64,000 nt of DNA, from contig NW_027096023.1 in assembly GCF_040115645.1 (NCBI RefSeq), positions 496,001 to 560,000 of the forward strand, written 5' to 3'. The position numbers and the translations under genes are program-made. The DNA is from Euwallacea fornicatus (taxonomy: Eukaryota; Arthropoda; Insecta; Coleoptera; Curculionidae). Of the stretch, positions 1 through 12,200 are shown in pieces. The notes beneath the pieces were generated by a model. It did not search any database. It was not told where the DNA came from and was given only the letters and a program-made list of their open reading frames with translations. The stretch's first letter is position 1; each line of letters starts with the position of its first letter.

Positions 1-78
1 TGCTGTTTAATATAACTTACACAGTTTAGTGGCATGTTGTTGCGTTTTCGAGATAAACAGTAATTTCTTTGCTCAAAC

Positions 79-93
79 TCACATATTTTGTGA
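79..93. other. Interrupted dyad TCACA-TATTT-TGTGA (representative)
   Basis: Five-base inverted arms around a TATTT spacer, immediately left of the 17-bp palindrome, so that monomer bases 79-111 hold two adjacent dyads. It is present in almost every copy. Exceptions include monomers reading CTTACATATT (698, 6640, 14503, 59025) and CTCACACATT (1396, 7338), where an arm or the spacer is changed. A third pairing is possible between TTTGAA at 104-109 and TTCAAA at 134-139; monomers with GTTTCAATTT lose it. Confidence 0.75.
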
Positions 94-94
94 C

Positions 95-111
95 TTTTCA
101 AACTTTGAAAA
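95..111. other. 17-bp odd palindrome in each monomer (representative)
   Basis: TTTTCAAA and TTTGAAAA are exact reverse complements around a single central C. The same site is present at monomer position about 95 in nearly every copy. In GACATTTC monomers (B, C, D, I) the outermost left T becomes A, leaving 7-bp arms. P monomers (for example 4893, 12581, 36496 and 54656) read CAAAATTTG at the centre, which turns the odd palindrome into TTTTCAAAATTTGAAAA, with the central base A. The centre is otherwise rarely mutated; exceptions are CAAACATTG near 744 stepwise copies at about 801 and 6742, CAAACTTAG at about 8313 and CAGACTTTG at about 59125. Confidence 0.85.
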
Positions 112-175
112 TTCATAACTTCGACAAATGATGTTCAAATTTCGTCAGCAATGGCTCAAATGAATAAGCTCGACT

Positions 176-349
176 TGCTCTTTAATATCACTTACACATT
201 TAGTGGGATATTGTTGCGTTTTCGAGACAAAGAGTAATTTCTTAGCTCAAACTCACATATTTTGTGACTTTTCAAACTTTGAAAATTCATAACTTCGACA
301 AATGATGTTCAAATTTCGTCAGCAATGGCTCAAATGAATTAGCTCGACT
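176..349 (+). repeat. Representative 174-bp monomer (A type)
   Basis: First copy of the shorter class. It carries CTCTTTAATATC, ACATTTAGTGGGATATTG, GAGACAAAGAG and CTTAGCTC, and it ends GAATTAGCTC instead of GAATAAGCTC. The CTTAGCTC variant adds a second AluI site (AGCT) to the one in AAGCTC. A is usually followed directly by B, and the A-B pair is a recurring module across the window (for example 6118, 13981, 16946, 28119, 40338, 52384 and 58503). Although 174 is divisible by 3, every frame on both strands contains stops, so the shared frame of consecutive copies has no coding meaning. Confidence 0.93.
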
Positions 350-1046
350 TGCTGTTTAATATCACTTACACATTTAGTGGGATATTGTTGCGTTTTCGAG
401 ACAAAGAGTAATTTCTTTGCTCAAACTCACATATTTTGTGACATTTCAAACTTTGAAAATTCATAACTTCGACAAATGATGTTCAAATTTCGTCAGCAAT
501 GGCTCAAATGAATTAGCTCGACTTGCTGTTTAATATCACTTACACATTTAGTGGGATATTGTTGCGTTTTCGAGATAAAGAGTAATTTCTTTGCTCAAAC
601 TCACATATTTTGTGACATCTCAAACTTTGAAAATTAATAACTTCGACAAATGATGTTCAAATTTCTTCAGCAATGGCTCAAATGAATAAGCTCGACTTGC
701 TCTTTAATATCACTTACACAGTTTAGTGGCATGATGTTGCGTTTTCGAGATAAAGAGTAATTTCTTTGCTCAAACTTACATATTTTGTGACTTTTCAAAC
801 ATTGAAAATTCATAACTTCGACAAATGATGTTCAAATTTCGTCAGCAATGGCTCAAATGAATAAGCTCGACTTGCTCTTTAATATCACTTACACATTTAG
901 TGGGATATTGTTGCGTTTTCGAGACAAAGAGTAATTTCTTAGCTCAAACTCACATATTTTGTGACTTTTCAAACTTTGAAAATTAATAACTTCGACAAAT
1001 GATGTTCAAATTTCGTCAGCAATGGCTCAAATGAATAAGCTCGACT

Positions 1047-1221
1047 TGCTCCTTAATATTACTTACACGGTTTAGTTGCATATTGTTGCGTTTTCGAGAT
1101 AAACAGTAATTTCTTTGCTCAAACTCACATATTTTGTGACCTTTCAAACTTTGAAAATTAATAACTTCGACAAATGATGTTCAAATTTCGTCAGCAATGG
1201 CTCAAATGAATAAGCTCGACT
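1047..1221 (+). repeat. Divergent S-type monomer
   Basis: It reads CCTTAATATT and CGGTTTAGTTGCATATTG where others read CTNTTTAATAT and CAGTTTAGTGGCATGTTG. It mixes the 175-bp class length with the ATATTG of the 174-bp class. Other copies start at 6989 and 59897. All three are followed by a CTGTTTAATATC monomer. It probably represents an older lineage that survives only towards the sides of this window. Confidence 0.8.
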
Positions 1222-2793
1222 TGCTGTTTAATATCACTTACACATTTAGTGGGATATTGTTGCGTTTTCGAGACAAAGAGTAATTTCTTTGCTCAAACTC
1301 ACATATTTTGTGACATTTCAAACTTTGAAAATTCATAACTTCGACAAATGATATTCAAATTTCGTCAGCAATGGCTCAAATGAATAAGCTCGACTTGCTC
1401 TTTAATATCACTTACACATTTAGTGGGATATTGTTGCGTTTTCGAGACAAAGAGTAATTTCTTTGCTCAAACTCACACATTTTGTGACCTTTCAAACTTT
1501 GAAAATTCATAACTTCGACAAATGATGTTTCAATTTCGTCAGCAATGGCTCAAATGAATAAGCTCGACTTGCTGTTTAATATAACTTACACAGTTTAGTG
1601 GCATGTTGTTGCGTTTTCGAGATAAAGAGTAATTTCTTTGCTCAAACTCACATATTTTGTGACTTTTCAAACTTTGAAAATTCATAACTTCGACAAATGA
1701 TGTTTCAATTTCGTCAGCAATGGCTCAAATGAATAAGCTCGACTTGCTCTTTAATATCACTTACACATTTAGTGGGATATTGTTGCGTTTTCGAGACAAA
1801 GAGTAATTTCTTAGCTCAAACTCACATATTTTGTGACTTTTCAAACTTTGAAAATTCATAACTTCGACAAATGATGTTCAAATTTCGTCAGCAATGGCTC
1901 AAATGAATAAGCTCGACTTGCTCTTTAATATCACTTACACAGTTTAGTGGCATGTTGTTGCGTTTTCGAGATAAAGAGTAATTTCTTTGCTCAAACTCAC
2001 ATATTTTGTGACTTTTCAAACTTTGAAAATTCATAACTTCGACAAATGATGTTCAAATTTCGTCAGCAATGGCTCAAATGAATAAGCTCGACTTGCTGTT
2101 TAATATAACTTACACAGTTTAGTGGCATGTTGTTGCGTTTTCGAGATAAACAGTAATTTCTTTGCTCAAACTCACATATTTTGTGACTTTTCAAACTTTG
2201 AAAATTCATAACTTCGACAAATGATGTTCAAATTTCGTCAGCAATGGCTCAAATGAATAAGCTCGACTTGCTGTTTAATATAACTTACACAGTTTAGTGG
2301 CATGTTGTTGCGTTTTCGAGATAAACAGTAATTTCTTTGCTCAAACTCACATATTTTGTGACTTTTCAAACTTTGAAAATTCATAACTTCGACAAATGAT
2401 GTTTCAATTTCGTCAGCAATGTCTCAAATGAATAAGCTCGACTTGCTCTTTAATATAACTTACACAGTTTAGTGGCATGTTGTTGCGTTTTCGAGATAAA
2501 CAGTAATTTCTTTGCTCAAACTCACATATTTTGTGACATTTCAAACTTTGAAAATTCATAACTTCGACAAATGATGTTCAAATTTCGTCAGCAATGGCTC
2601 AAATGAATAAGCTCGACTTGCTGTTTAATATAACTTACAAAGTTTAGTGGCATGTTGTTGCGGTTTCGAGACAAAGAGTAATTTCTTTGCTCAAACTCAC
2701 ATATTTTGTGACTTTTCAAACTTTGAAAATTCATAACTTCGACAAATGATGTTCAAATTTCGTCAGCACTGGCTCAAATGAATAAGCTCGACT

Positions 2794-4892
2794 TGCTGTT
2801 TAATATAACTTACACAGTTTAGTGGCATGTTGTTGCGTTTTCGAGATAAACAGTAATTTCTTTGCTCAAACTCACATATTTTGTGACATTTCAAACTTTG
2901 AAAATTCATAACTTCGACAAATGATGTTCAAATTTCGTCAGCAATGGCTCAAATGAATAAGCTCGACTTGCTCTTTAATATCACTTACACAGTTTAGTGG
3001 CATGTTGTTGCGTTTTCGAGATAAACAGTAATTTCTTTGCTCAAACTCACATATTTTGTGACTTTTCAAACTTTGAAAATTCATAACTTCGACAAATGAT
3101 GTTTCAATTTCGTCAGCAATGGCTCAAATGAATAAGCTCGACTTGCTCTTTAATATCACTTACACAGTTTAGTGGCATGTTGTTGCGTTTTCGAGACAAA
3201 GAGTAATTTCTTTGCTCAAACTCACATATTTTGTGACATTTCAAACTTTGAAAATTCATAACTTCGACAAATGATGTTCCAATTTCGTCAGCAATGGCTC
3301 AAATGAATAAGCTCGACTTGCTCTTTAATATCACTTACACATTTAGTGGGATATTGTTGCGTTTTCGAGACAAAGAGTAATTTCTTTGCTCAAACTCACA
3401 TATTTTGTGACTTTTCAAACTTTGAAAATTCATAACTTCGACAAATGATGTTCAAATTTCGTCAGCAATGGCTCAAATGAATAAGCTCGACTTGCTCTTT
3501 AATATCACTTACACAGTTTAGTGGCATGTTGTTGCGTTTTCGAGACAAAGAGTAATTTCTTTGCTCAAACTCACATATTTTGTGACATTTCAAACTTTGA
3601 AAATTCATAACTTCGACAAATGATGTTCAAATTTCGTCAGCAATGGCTCAAATGAATAAGCTCGACTTGCTCTTTAATATCACTTACACAGTTTAGTGGC
3701 ATGATGTTGCGTTTTCGAGATAAAGAGTAATATCTTTGCTCAAACTCACATATTTTGTGACTTTTCAAACTTTGAAAATTCATAACTTCGACAAATGATG
3801 TTCAAATTTCGTCAGCAATGGCTCAAATGAATAAGCTCGACTTACTGTTTAATATAACTTACACAGTTTAGTGGCATGTTGTTGCGTTTTCGAGATAAAC
3901 AGTAATTTCTTTGCTCAAACTCACATATTTTGTGACTTTTCAAACTTTGAAAATTCATAACTTCGACAAATGATGTTCAAATTTCGTCAGCAATGGCTCA
4001 AATGAATAAGCTCGACTTGCTGTTTAATATAACTTACACAGTTTAGTGGCATGTTGTTGCGTTTTCGAGATAAACAGTAATTTCTTTGCTCAAACTCACA
4101 TATTTTGTGACTTTTCAAACTTTGAAAATTCATAACTTCGACAAATGATGTTCAAATTTCGTCAGCAATGGCTCAAATGAATAAGCTCGACTTGCTGTTT
4201 AATATAACTTACACAGGTTAGTGGCATGTTGTTGCGTTTTCGAGATAAACAGTAATTTCTTTGCTCAAACTCACATATTTTGTGACTTTTCAAACTTTGA
4301 AAATTCATAACTTCGACAAATGATGTTCAAATTTCGTCAGCAATGGCTCAAATGAATAAGCTCGACTTGCTGTTTAATATAACTTACACAGTTTAGTGGC
4401 ATGTTGTTGCGTTTTCGAGATAAACAGTAATTTCTTTGCTCAAACTCACATATTTTGTGACTTTTCAAACTTTGAAAATTCATAACTTCGACAAATGATG
4501 TTTCAATTTCGTCAGCAATGTCTCAAATGAATAAGCTCGACTTGCTCTTTAATATAACTTACACAGTTTAGTGGCATGTTGTTGCGTTTTCGAGATAAAC
4601 AGTAATTTCTTTGCTCAAACTCACATATTTTGTGACATTTCAAACTTTGAAAATTCATAACTTCGACAAATGATGTTCAAATTTCGTCAGCAATGGCTCA
4701 AATGAATAAGCTCGACTTGCTGTTTAATATAACTTACAAAGTTTAGTGGCATGTTGTTGCGGTTTCGAGACAAAGAGTAATTTCTTTGCTCAAACTCACA
4801 TATTTTGTGACTTTTCAAACTTTGAAAATTCATAACTTCGACAAATGATGTTCAAATTTCGTCAGCACTGGCTCAAATGAATAAGCTCGACT
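2794..4892 (+). repeat. J-delimited HOR block 1, 12 monomers, 2,099 bp
   Basis: Order: E-like with GACATTTC (2794), CTCTTTAATATC/AAACAG hybrid (2969), N with GTTCCAATTT (3144), K (3319), N (3493), M (3668), three E (3843, 4018, 4193), H (4368), I (4543), J (4718). The monomer at 3843 starts TACT instead of TGCT. The one at 4193 reads ACAGGTTAG. The first four monomers match 9261-9959. Confidence 0.8.
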
Positions 4893-7800
4893 TGCTGTTT
4901 AATATAACTTACACAGTTTAGTGGCATGTTGTTGCGTTTTCGAGATAAACAGTAATTTCTTTGCTCAAACTCACATATTTTGTGACTTTTCAAAATTTGA
5001 AAATTCATAACTTCGACAAATGATGTTCAAATTTCGTCAGCAATGGCTCAAATGAATAAGCTCGACTTGCTGTTTAATATAACTTACACAGTTTAGTGGC
5101 ATGTCGTTGCGTTTTCGAGATAAACAGTAATTTCTTTGCTCAAACTCACATATTTTGTGACTTTTCAAAATTTGAAAATTCATAACTTCGACAAATGATG
5201 TTCAAATTTCGTCAGCACTGGCTCAAATGAATAAGCTCGACTTGCTGTTTAATATAACTTACACAGTTTAGTGGCATGTTGTTGCGTTTTCGAGATAAAC
5301 AGTAATTTCTTTGCTCAAACTCACATATTTTGTGACTTTTCAAACTTTGAAAATTCATAACTTCGACAAATGATGTTCAAATTTCGTCAGCAATGGCTCA
5401 AATGAATAAACTCGACTTGCTGTTTAATGTAACTTACACAGTTTAGTGGCATGTTGTTGCGTTTTCGAGATAAACAGTAATTTCTTTGCTCAAACTCACA
5501 TATTTTGTGACTTTTCAAACTTTGAAAATTCATAACTTCGACAAATGATGTTCAAATTTCGTCAGCAATGGCTCAAATGAATAAGCTCGACTTGCTGTTT
5601 AATGTAACTTACACAGTTTAGTGGCATGTTGTTGCGTTTTCGAGATAAACAGTAATTTCTTTGCTCAAACTCACATATTTTGTGACTTTTCAAACTTTGA
5701 AAATTCATAACTTCGACAAATGATGTTCAAATTTCGTCAGCAATGGCTCAAATGAATAAGCTCGACTTGCTGTTTAATGTAACTTACACAGTTTAGTGGC
5801 ATGTTGTTGCGTTTTCGAGATAAACAGTAATTTCTTTGCTCAAACTCACATATTTTGTGACTTTTCAAACTTTGAAAATTAATAACTTCGACAAATGATG
5901 TTCAAATTTCGTCAGCAATGGCTCAAATGAATAAGCTCGACTTGCTGTTTAATATAACTTACACAGTTTAGTGGCATGTTGTTGCGTTTTCGAGATAAAC
6001 AGTAATTTCTTTGCTCAAACTCACATATTTTGTGACTTTTCAAACTTTGAAAATTCATAACTTCGACAAATGATGTTCAAATTTCGTCAGCAATGGCTCA
6101 AATGAATAAGCTCGACTTGCTCTTTAATATCACTTACACATTTAGTGGGATATTGTTGCGTTTTCGAGACAAAGAGTAATTTCTTAGCTCAAACTCACAT
6201 ATTTTGTGACTTTTCAAACTTTGAAAATTCATAACTTCGACAAATGATGTTCAAATTTCGTCAGCAATGGCTCAAATGAATTAGCTCGACTTGCTGTTTA
6301 ATATCACTTACACATTTAGTGGGATATTGTTGCGTTTTCGAGACAAAGAGTAATTTCTTTGCTCAAACTCACATATTTTGTGACATTTCAAACTTTGAAA
6401 ATTCATAACTTCGACAAATGATGTTCAAATTTCGTCAGCAATGGCTCAAATGAATTAGCTCGACTTGCTGTTTAATATCACTTACACATTTAGTGGGATA
6501 TTGTTGCGTTTTCGAGATAAAGAGTAATTTCTTTGCTCAAACTCACATATTTTGTGACATCTCAAACTTTGAAAATTAATAACTTCGACAAATGATGTTC
6601 AAATTTCTTCAGCAATGGCTCAAATGAATAAGCTCGACTTGCTCTTTAATATCACTTACACAGTTTAGTGGCATGATGTTGCGTTTTCGAGATAAAGAGT
6701 AATTTCTTTGCTCAAACTTACATATTTTGTGACTTTTCAAACATTGAAAATTCATAACTTCGACAAATGATGTTCAAATTTCGTCAGCAATGGCTCAAAT
6801 GAATAAGCTCGACTTGCTCTTTAATATCACTTACACATTTAGTGGGATATTGTTGCGTTTTCGAGACAAAGAGTAATTTCTTAGCTCAAACTCACATATT
6901 TTGTGACTTTTCAAACTTTGAAAATTAATAACTTCGACAAATGATGTTCAAATTTCGTCAGCAATGGCTCAAATGAATAAGCTCGACTTGCTCCTTAATA
7001 TTACTTACACGGTTTAGTTGCATATTGTTGCGTTTTCGAGATAAACAGTAATTTCTTTGCTCAAACTCACATATTTTGTGACCTTTCAAACTTTGAAAAT
7101 TAATAACTTCGACAAATGATGTTCAAATTTCGTCAGCAATGGCTCAAATGAATAAGCTCGACTTGCTGTTTAATATCACTTACACATTTAGTGGGATATT
7201 GTTGCGTTTTCGAGACAAAGAGTAATTTCTTTGCTCAAACTCACATATTTTGTGACATTTCAAACTTTGAAAATTCATAACTTCGACAAATGATATTCAA
7301 ATTTCGTCAGCAATGGCTCAAATGAATAAGCTCGACTTGCTCTTTAATATCACTTACACATTTAGTGGGATATTGTTGCGTTTTCGAGACAAAGAGTAAT
7401 TTCTTTGCTCAAACTCACACATTTTGTGACCTTTCAAACTTTGAAAATTCATAACTTCGACAAATGATGTTTCAATTTCGTCAGCAATGGCTCAAATGAA
7501 TAAGCTCGACTTGCTGTTTAATATAACTTACACAGTTTAGTGGCATGTTGTTGCGTTTTCGAGATAAAGAGTAATTTCTTTGCTCAAACTCACATATTTT
7601 GTGACTTTTCAAACTTTGAAAATTCATAACTTCGACAAATGATGTTTCAATTTCGTCAGCAATGGCTCAAATGAATAAGCTCGACTTGCTCTTTAATATC
7701 ACTTACACATTTAGTGGGATATTGTTGCGTTTTCGAGACAAAGAGTAATTTCTTAGCTCAAACTCACATATTTTGTGACTTTTCAAACTTTGAAAATTCA

Positions 7801-9260
7801 TAACTTCGACAAATGATGTTCAAATTTCGTCAGCAATGGCTCAAATGAATAAGCTCGACTTGCTCTTTAATATCACTTACACAGTTTAGTGGCATGTTGT
7901 TGCGTTTTCGAGATAAAGAGTAATTTCTTTGCTCAAACTCACATATTTTGTGACTTTTCAAACTTTGAAAATTCATAACTTCGACAAATGATGTTTCAAT
8001 TTCGTCAGCAATGGCTCAAATGAATAAGCTCGACTTGCTGTTTAATATAACTTACAGAGTTTAGTGGCATGTTGTTGCGTTTTCGAGATAAAGAGTAATT
8101 TCTTTGCTCAAACTCACATATTTTGTGACTTTTCAAACTTTGAAAATTCATAACTTCGACAAATGATGTTCAAATTTCGTCAGCAATGGCTCAAATGAAT
8201 AAGCTCGACTTGCTGTTTAATATAACTTACACAGTTTAGTGGCATGTTGTTGCGTTTTCGAGATAAACAGTAATTTCTTTGCTCAAACTCACATATTTTG
8301 TGACTTTTCAAACTTAGAAAATTCATAACTTCGACAAATGATGTTCAAATTTCGTCAGCAATGGCTCAAATGAATAAGCTCGACTTGCTGTTTAATATAA
8401 CTTACACAGTTTAGTGGCATGTTGTTGCGTTTTCGAGATAAACAGTAATTTCTTTGCTCAAACTCACATATTTTGTGACTTTTCAAACTTTGAAAATTCA
8501 TAACTTCGACAAATGATGTTCAAATTTCGTCAGCAATGGCTCAAATGAATAAGCTCGACTTGCTGTTTAATATAACTTACACAGTTTAGTGGCATGTTGT
8601 TGCGTTTTCGAGATAAACAGTAATTTCTTTGCTCAAACTCACATATTTTGTGACTTTTCAAACTTTGAAAATTCATAACTTCGACAAATGATGTTCAAAT
8701 TTCGTCAGCAATGGCTCAAATGAATAAGCTCGACTTGCTGTTTAATATAACTTACACAGTTTAGTGGCATGTTGTTGCGTTTTCGAGATAAACAGTAATT
8801 TCTTTGCTCAAACTCACATATTTTGTGACTTTTCAAACTTTGAAAATTCATAACTTCGACAAATGATGTTTCAATTTCGTCAGCAATGTCTCAAATGAAT
8901 AAGCTCGACTTGCTCTTTAATATAACTTACACAGTTTAGTGGCATGTTGTTGCGTTTTCGAGATAAACAGTAATTTCTTTGCTCAAACTCACATATTTTG
9001 TGACATTTCAAACTTTGAAAATTCATAACTTCGACAAATGATGTTCAAATTTCGTCAGCAATGGCTCAAATGAATAAGCTCGACTTGCTGTTTAATATAA
9101 CTTACAAAGTTTAGTGGCATGTTGTTGCGGTTTCGAGACAAAGAGTAATTTCTTTGCTCAAACTCACATATTTTGTGACTTTTCAAACTTTGAAAATTCA
9201 TAACTTCGACAAATGATGTTCAAATTTCGTCAGCACTGGCTCAAATGAATAAGCTCGACT
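4893..9260 (+). repeat. J-delimited HOR block 2, 25 monomers, 4,368 bp
   Basis: Order: P (4893), P-like with GCATGTCGTTG (5068), E ending AATAAACTC (5243), three Q (5418, 5593, 5768), E (5943), A, B, R (6466), M-like (6640), G, S (6989), B, K, F, G, L, F-like with TTACAGAG (8036), E (8211, with CAAACTTAG), E, E, H (8736), I, J (9086). The P-Q start recurs at 12581, 36496, 42784 and 54656. The part from 5943 repeats the left edge of the window. Confidence 0.8.
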
Positions 9261-12200
9261 TGCTGTTTAATATAACTTACACAGTTTAGTGGCATGTTGT
9301 TGCGTTTTCGAGATAAACAGTAATTTCTTTGCTCAAACTCACATATTTTGTGACATTTCAAACTTTGAAAATTCATAACTTCGACAAATGATGTTCAAAT
9401 TTCGTCAGCAATGGCTCAAATGAATAAGCTCGACTTGCTCTTTAATATCACTTACACAGTTTAGTGGCATGTTGTTGCGTTTTCGAGATAAACAGTAATT
9501 TCTTTGCTCAAACTCACATATTTTGTGACTTTTCAAACTTTGAAAATTCATAACTTCGACAAATGATGTTTCAATTTCGTCAGCAATGGCTCAAATGAAT
9601 AAGCTCGACTTGCTCTTTAATATCACTTACACAGTTTAGTGGCATGTTGTTGCGTTTTCGAGACAAAGAGTAATTTCTTTGCTCAAACTCACATATTTTG
9701 TGACATTTCAAACTTTGAAAATTCATAACTTCGACAAATGATGTTCCAATTTCGTCAGCAATGGCTCAAATGAATAAGCTCGACTTGCTCTTTAATATCA
9801 CTTACACATTTAGTGGGATATTGTTGCGTTTTCGAGACAAAGAGTAATTTCTTTGCTCAAACTCACATATTTTGTGACTTTTCAAACTTTGAAAATTCAT
9901 AACTTCGACAAATGATGTTCAAATTTCGTCAGCAATGGCTCAAATGAATAAGCTCGACTTGCTGTTTAATATAACTTACACAGTTTAGTGGCATGTTGTT
10001 GCGTTTTCGAGATAAACGGTAATTTCTTTGCTCAAACTCACATATTTTGTGACATTTGAAACTTTGAAAATTCATAACTTCGACAAATGATGTTCAAATT
10101 TCGTCAGCAATGGCTCAAATGAATAAGCTCGACTTGCTGTTTAATATAACTTACACAGTTTAGTGGCATGTTGTTGCGTTTTCGAGACAAACAGTAATTT
10201 CATTGCTCAAACTCACATATTTTGTGACTTTTCAAACTTTGAAAATTAATAACTTCGACAAATGATGTTCAAATTTCGTCAGCAATGGCTCAAATGAATA
10301 AGCTCGACTTGCTGTTTAATATAACTTACACAGTTTAGTGGCATGTTGTTGCGTTTTCGAGATAAACAGTAATTTCTTTGCTCAAACTCACATATTTTGT
10401 GACTTTTCAAACTTTGAAAATTCATAACTTCGACAAATGATGTTCAAATTTCGTCAGCAATGGCTCAAATGAATAAGCTCGACTTGCTCTTTAATATCAC
10501 TTACACATTTAGTGGGATATTGTTGCGTTTTCGAGACAAAGAGTAATTTCTTAGCTCAAACTCACATATTTTGTGACTTTTCAAACTTTGAAAATTCATA
10601 ACTTCGACAAATGATGTTCAAATTTCGTCAGCAATGGCTCAAATGAATTAGCTCGACTTGCTGTTTAATATCACTTATACATTTAGTGGGATATTGTTGC
10701 GTTTTCGAGACAAAGAGTAATTTCTTTGCTCAAACTCACATATTTTGTGACATTTCAAACTTTGAAAATTCATAACTTCGACAAATGATGTTCAAATTTC
10801 GTCAGCAATGGCTCAAATGAATTAGCTCGACTTGCTGTTTAATATCACTTACACATTTAGTGGGATATTGTTGCGTTTTCGAGATAAAGAGTAATTTCTT
10901 TGCTCAAACTCACATATTTTGTGACATTTCAAACTTTGAAAATTCATAACTTCGACAAATGATGTTTCAATTTCGTCAGCAATGGCTCAAATGAATAAGC
11001 TCGACTTGCTGTTTAATATAACTTACACAGTTTGGTGGCATGTTGTTGCGTTTTCGAGATAAAGAGTAATTTCTTTGCTCAAACTCACATATTTTGTGAC
11101 TTTTCAAACTTTGAAAATTCATAACTTCGACAAATGATGTTTCAATTTCGTCAGCAATGGCTCAAATGAATAAGCTCGACTTGCTCTTTAATATCACTTA
11201 CACATTTAGTGGGATATTGTTGCGTTTTCGAGACAAAGAGTAATTTCTTAGCTCAAACTCACATATTTTGTGACTTTTCAAACTTTGAAAATTCATAACT
11301 TCGACAAATGATGTTCAAATTTCGTCAGCAATGGCTCAAATGAATAAGCTCGACTTGCTCTTTAATATCACTTACACAGTTTAGTGGCATGTTGTTGCGT
11401 TTTCGAGATAAAGAGTAATTTCTTTGCTCAAACTCACATATTTTGTGACTTTTCAAACTTTGAAAATTCATAACTTCGACAAATGATGTTTCAATTTCGT
11501 CAGCAATGGCTCAAATGAATAAGCTCGACTTGCTGTTTAATATAACTTACAGAGTTTAGTGGCATGTTGTTGCGTTTTCGAGATAAAGAGTAATTTCTTT
11601 GCTCAAACTCACATATTTTGTGACTTTTCAAACTTTGAAAATTCATAACTTCGACAAATGATGTTCAAATTTCGTCAGCAATGGCTCAAATGAATAAGCT
11701 CGACTTGCTGTTTAATATAACTTACACAGTTTAGTGGCATGTTGTTGCGTTTTCGAGATAAACAGTAATTTCTTTGCTCAAACTCACATATTTTGTGACT
11801 TTTCAAACTTTGAAAATTCATAACTTCGACAAATGATGTTCAAATTTCGTCAGCAATGGCTCAAATGAATAAGCTCGACTTGCTGTTTAATATAACTTAC
11901 ACAGTTTAGTGGCATGTTGTTGCGTTTTCGAGATAAACAGTAATTTCTTTGCTCAAACTCACATATTTTGTGACTTTTCAAACTTTGAAAATTCATAACT
12001 TCGACAAATGATGTTCAAATTTCGTCAGCAATGGCTCAAATGAATAAGCTCGACTTGCTGTTTAATATAACTTACACAGTTTAGTGGCATGTTGTTGCGT
12101 TTTCGAGATAAACAGTAATTTCTTTGCTCAAACTCACATATTTTGTGACTTTTCAAACTTTGAAAATTCATAACTTCGACAAATGATGTTTCAATTTCGT

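Larger units (their letters stand above)
1..175 (+). repeat. Representative 175-bp monomer (E type)
   Basis: First complete copy, 57 G+C of 175 (33% GC). Landmarks by monomer position: TTAATATAAC at 7-16, ACAGTTTAGTGGCATG about 21-36, GCGTTTTCGAGATAAACAG about 42-60, dyad TCACA-TATTT-TGTGA at 79-93, odd palindrome TTTTCAAA-C-TTTGAAAA at 95-111, GATGTTCAAATTTCGTCAGC about 130-149, and GCTCAAATGAATAAGCTCG from 154. There are five CpG and three TaqI sites (TCGA at 48, 121 and 170). The 175-bp class differs from the 174-bp class by one base in ACAGTTTAG versus ACATTTAG. E is the commonest 175-bp form and makes local runs, for example 3843-4367 and 8211-8735. Confidence 0.95.
1..2793 (+). repeat. 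Left section, 16 monomers, includes divergent R and S types
   Basis: Order by reading: E, A, B, R (524), M-like (698), G (873), S (1047), B-like (1222), K (1396), F, G, L, E, H, I, J (2619). R at 524 carries private changes GACATCTC, TTAATAAC and CTTCAGC. The next monomer has CTTACATA and CAAACATTG. S at 1047 is one of the most divergent monomers of the window (CCTTAATATT, ACGGTTTAGTTGCATATTG). Bases 1-2053 recur almost unchanged at 5943-7995. Confidence 0.85.

Noticed and set aside
7..16. TTAATATAAC as a TATA-type promoter
   Set aside because: It is an AT-rich stretch in every monomer, and nothing downstream would be a gene. Satellite transcription is possible but the sequence gives no start signal.
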